DNA of 64,000 nt from positions 77,918,144 to 77,982,143 of the forward strand of contig NC_077244.1 in assembly GCF_947179165.1 (NCBI RefSeq), read 5' to 3'. Position numbers and translations under genes: made by a program. Numbering within the stretch: position 1 is the first letter of the stretch; each line of letters begins with the position of its first letter. The notes below the pieces were generated by a model, which worked only from the letters and a program-made list of their open reading frames with translations, searched no databases and had not been told where the DNA came from. Of this stretch, positions 62,593-64,000 are shown piece by piece. The DNA is from Solanum dulcamara. Lineage: Eukaryota > Streptophyta > Magnoliopsida > Solanales > Solanaceae.

Positions 62593-64000
62593 CTGATAAG
62601 TGTGACCGTAATATAACATAATCTTCAATTGATTAAAATATATTTTTTTAATTTCTTTATATAAAAAATATATGCTATATTTAGACAAATTTTAAAATTA
62701 CATCATAGATAAACATGGATAAAAATACAGTAAAATAACTAGCTATTTAGTGGTGAGACAATTAATGAATATGAGAAAATTGTAAATTATTCATCATCAA
62801 AGAGATTAAAGATGTATAATTTAATTAATTAAAATTAAATATGATTAATTATATATTATAAGTACTAAAATTAAAATTTTGTTAATAATTGAGAAATTAA
62901 AATTCAAAAATATTACGATTAACTCACTAAAGAATTTATCAGATATCACAAACACTAAAATAACAATTTACCAATAATTGAAGAATTAAAATTCAAAAGT
63001 GTTATTAGCTTATCAGTAATTAATCAAATATCACAAAAATTTATCAAAAATGATAATCAACAACAATTATTATTATATCTTAATCCTAAACAAATTGAAT
63101 AATATGAATTTATACTTCTTCATTTAAGTTCATATCACATAATTAGCATATTAAATAAAGAAAGAAAAGGGTAAAACTTGACAATTTATGATGAATTTTT
63201 GTGATAGAAAAATAAAAAATGGTAATCACGTGTATTAAATATATTTCAGCATAAATATAAAAGTGTGAATATTTATTTATTTTTCAATTTAAATTGACAA
63301 ACTAATCCAAACCAAGGATTCTCACCAAGATACTTGGGATTTGGGAATACTCGTGTGTATTGGGGTCCATGATGTTTTATTATTTTAGTAGGATTTCATA
63401 TGTTTCATATTATTTGGTCTATGTATTAAAAACAATTTTTTTTAATTATATATTTTTGATATTAAATAATTACATATATTATTAATAATAGTTAAATTTA
63501 ATTTTTTAATATTTTATTAATAAAATTAATTTATTAAAATGTACTTATAAAAAATTTAATCGTTATATTAAATCAACATAAGCAAAATAATATAAGACGG
63601 AAGGAGTATTTGTTATGTTTATTGTCTGTCTAATGGCGTGAGCTAAGAAAACAGAGACTTTTCCTTTAACACACAACTATTTTGGCCAATCATCTTCGAG
63701 TCATACCTCTACTTTTTGACTCTTTTTAATTCTTTCTCATAATTATTACCCACTAAAATTCGCCTATTTTTTAATTATTTTTTTGGGGAGACTAGAGATA
63801 AATAAATTTAATCACTTACTATACTTCTAAAGATTAAGATGGTTTTTAAGAACTTACCATATTTTTAGAGGTCAATTGAAAGGAAAAAAGGTGTAAACAT
63901 TATCTCTGAGTCTGTTTTAAAAATTGAATGTCATAAATTATTAAAAAAGAATTAACTTAAATAGAAGTTCAACTCATTTCAATTAAAGATAGTTGTCAAA
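62593..64000. other. AT-rich intergenic DNA to window end
   Basis: No gene seen. A Stowaway-like right end GACGGAAGGAGTA occurs at about 63596-63609 without a found partner. Confidence 0.45.

Overview
This is plant nuclear DNA, almost certainly Solanaceae and probably Solanum (tomato/potato group). The evidence is very AT-rich intergenic sequence, intron-rich genes with plant-type proteins, and many short repeats of kinds common in Solanaceae genomes (tRNA-derived SINEs, PIF/Harbinger-, Stowaway- and hAT-like MITEs, Copia and long LTR fragments). I see no operons, CRISPR arrays or other prokaryotic features.

Seven genes can be supported, six of them on the minus strand. From left to right they are: (1) AE7, a MIP18/DUF59 subunit of the cytosolic iron-sulfur assembly machinery (4330-6932, minus); (2) a 664-residue fimbrin, an actin bundler with four calponin-homology domains, in 14 exons (8794-15674, minus); (3) a 150-residue NOI/RIN4-like protein with a PxFGxW motif and C-terminal cysteines (31101-32621, plus); (4) AUG3, augmin subunit 3, in 18 exons and 616 residues (34784-45821, minus); (5) a single-exon chloroplast YlmG/YGGT protein (48751-49443, minus); (6) a small basic protein of unknown function ending in FPLC (56086-56370, minus); (7) a dCTP pyrophosphatase/MazG-like enzyme in two exons (60581-62183, minus). 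A broken protein-kinase-like gene lies at 52152-53035. Exon boundaries were placed by hand from reading frame, splice signals and recalled family sequence. Each spliced CDS closes in frame.

The rest is repeat-rich intergenic DNA. Main elements: two Copia-like solo LTRs at 1059-2213; a 2.2-kb solo LTR at 16499-18742; an internally deleted Copia element at 22963-25771 with identical 5-bp target duplications; a Tourist-like MITE at 28892-29254; a Stowaway-like MITE at 33690-33976; an hAT-type MITE at 54843-55553 with an 8-bp duplication; a solo LTR inserted inside a SINE at 58613-59622; and several other SINEs.

The genes do not form a pathway. They are housekeeping or cytoskeletal functions (Fe-S assembly, actin bundling, spindle microtubule nucleation, nucleotide-pool cleaning, plastid membrane) plus one immunity-related family member. 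The most unusual observation is that intron 1 of AE7 has all the marks of a rare U12-type AT-AC intron. No previously undescribed gene system could be supported.
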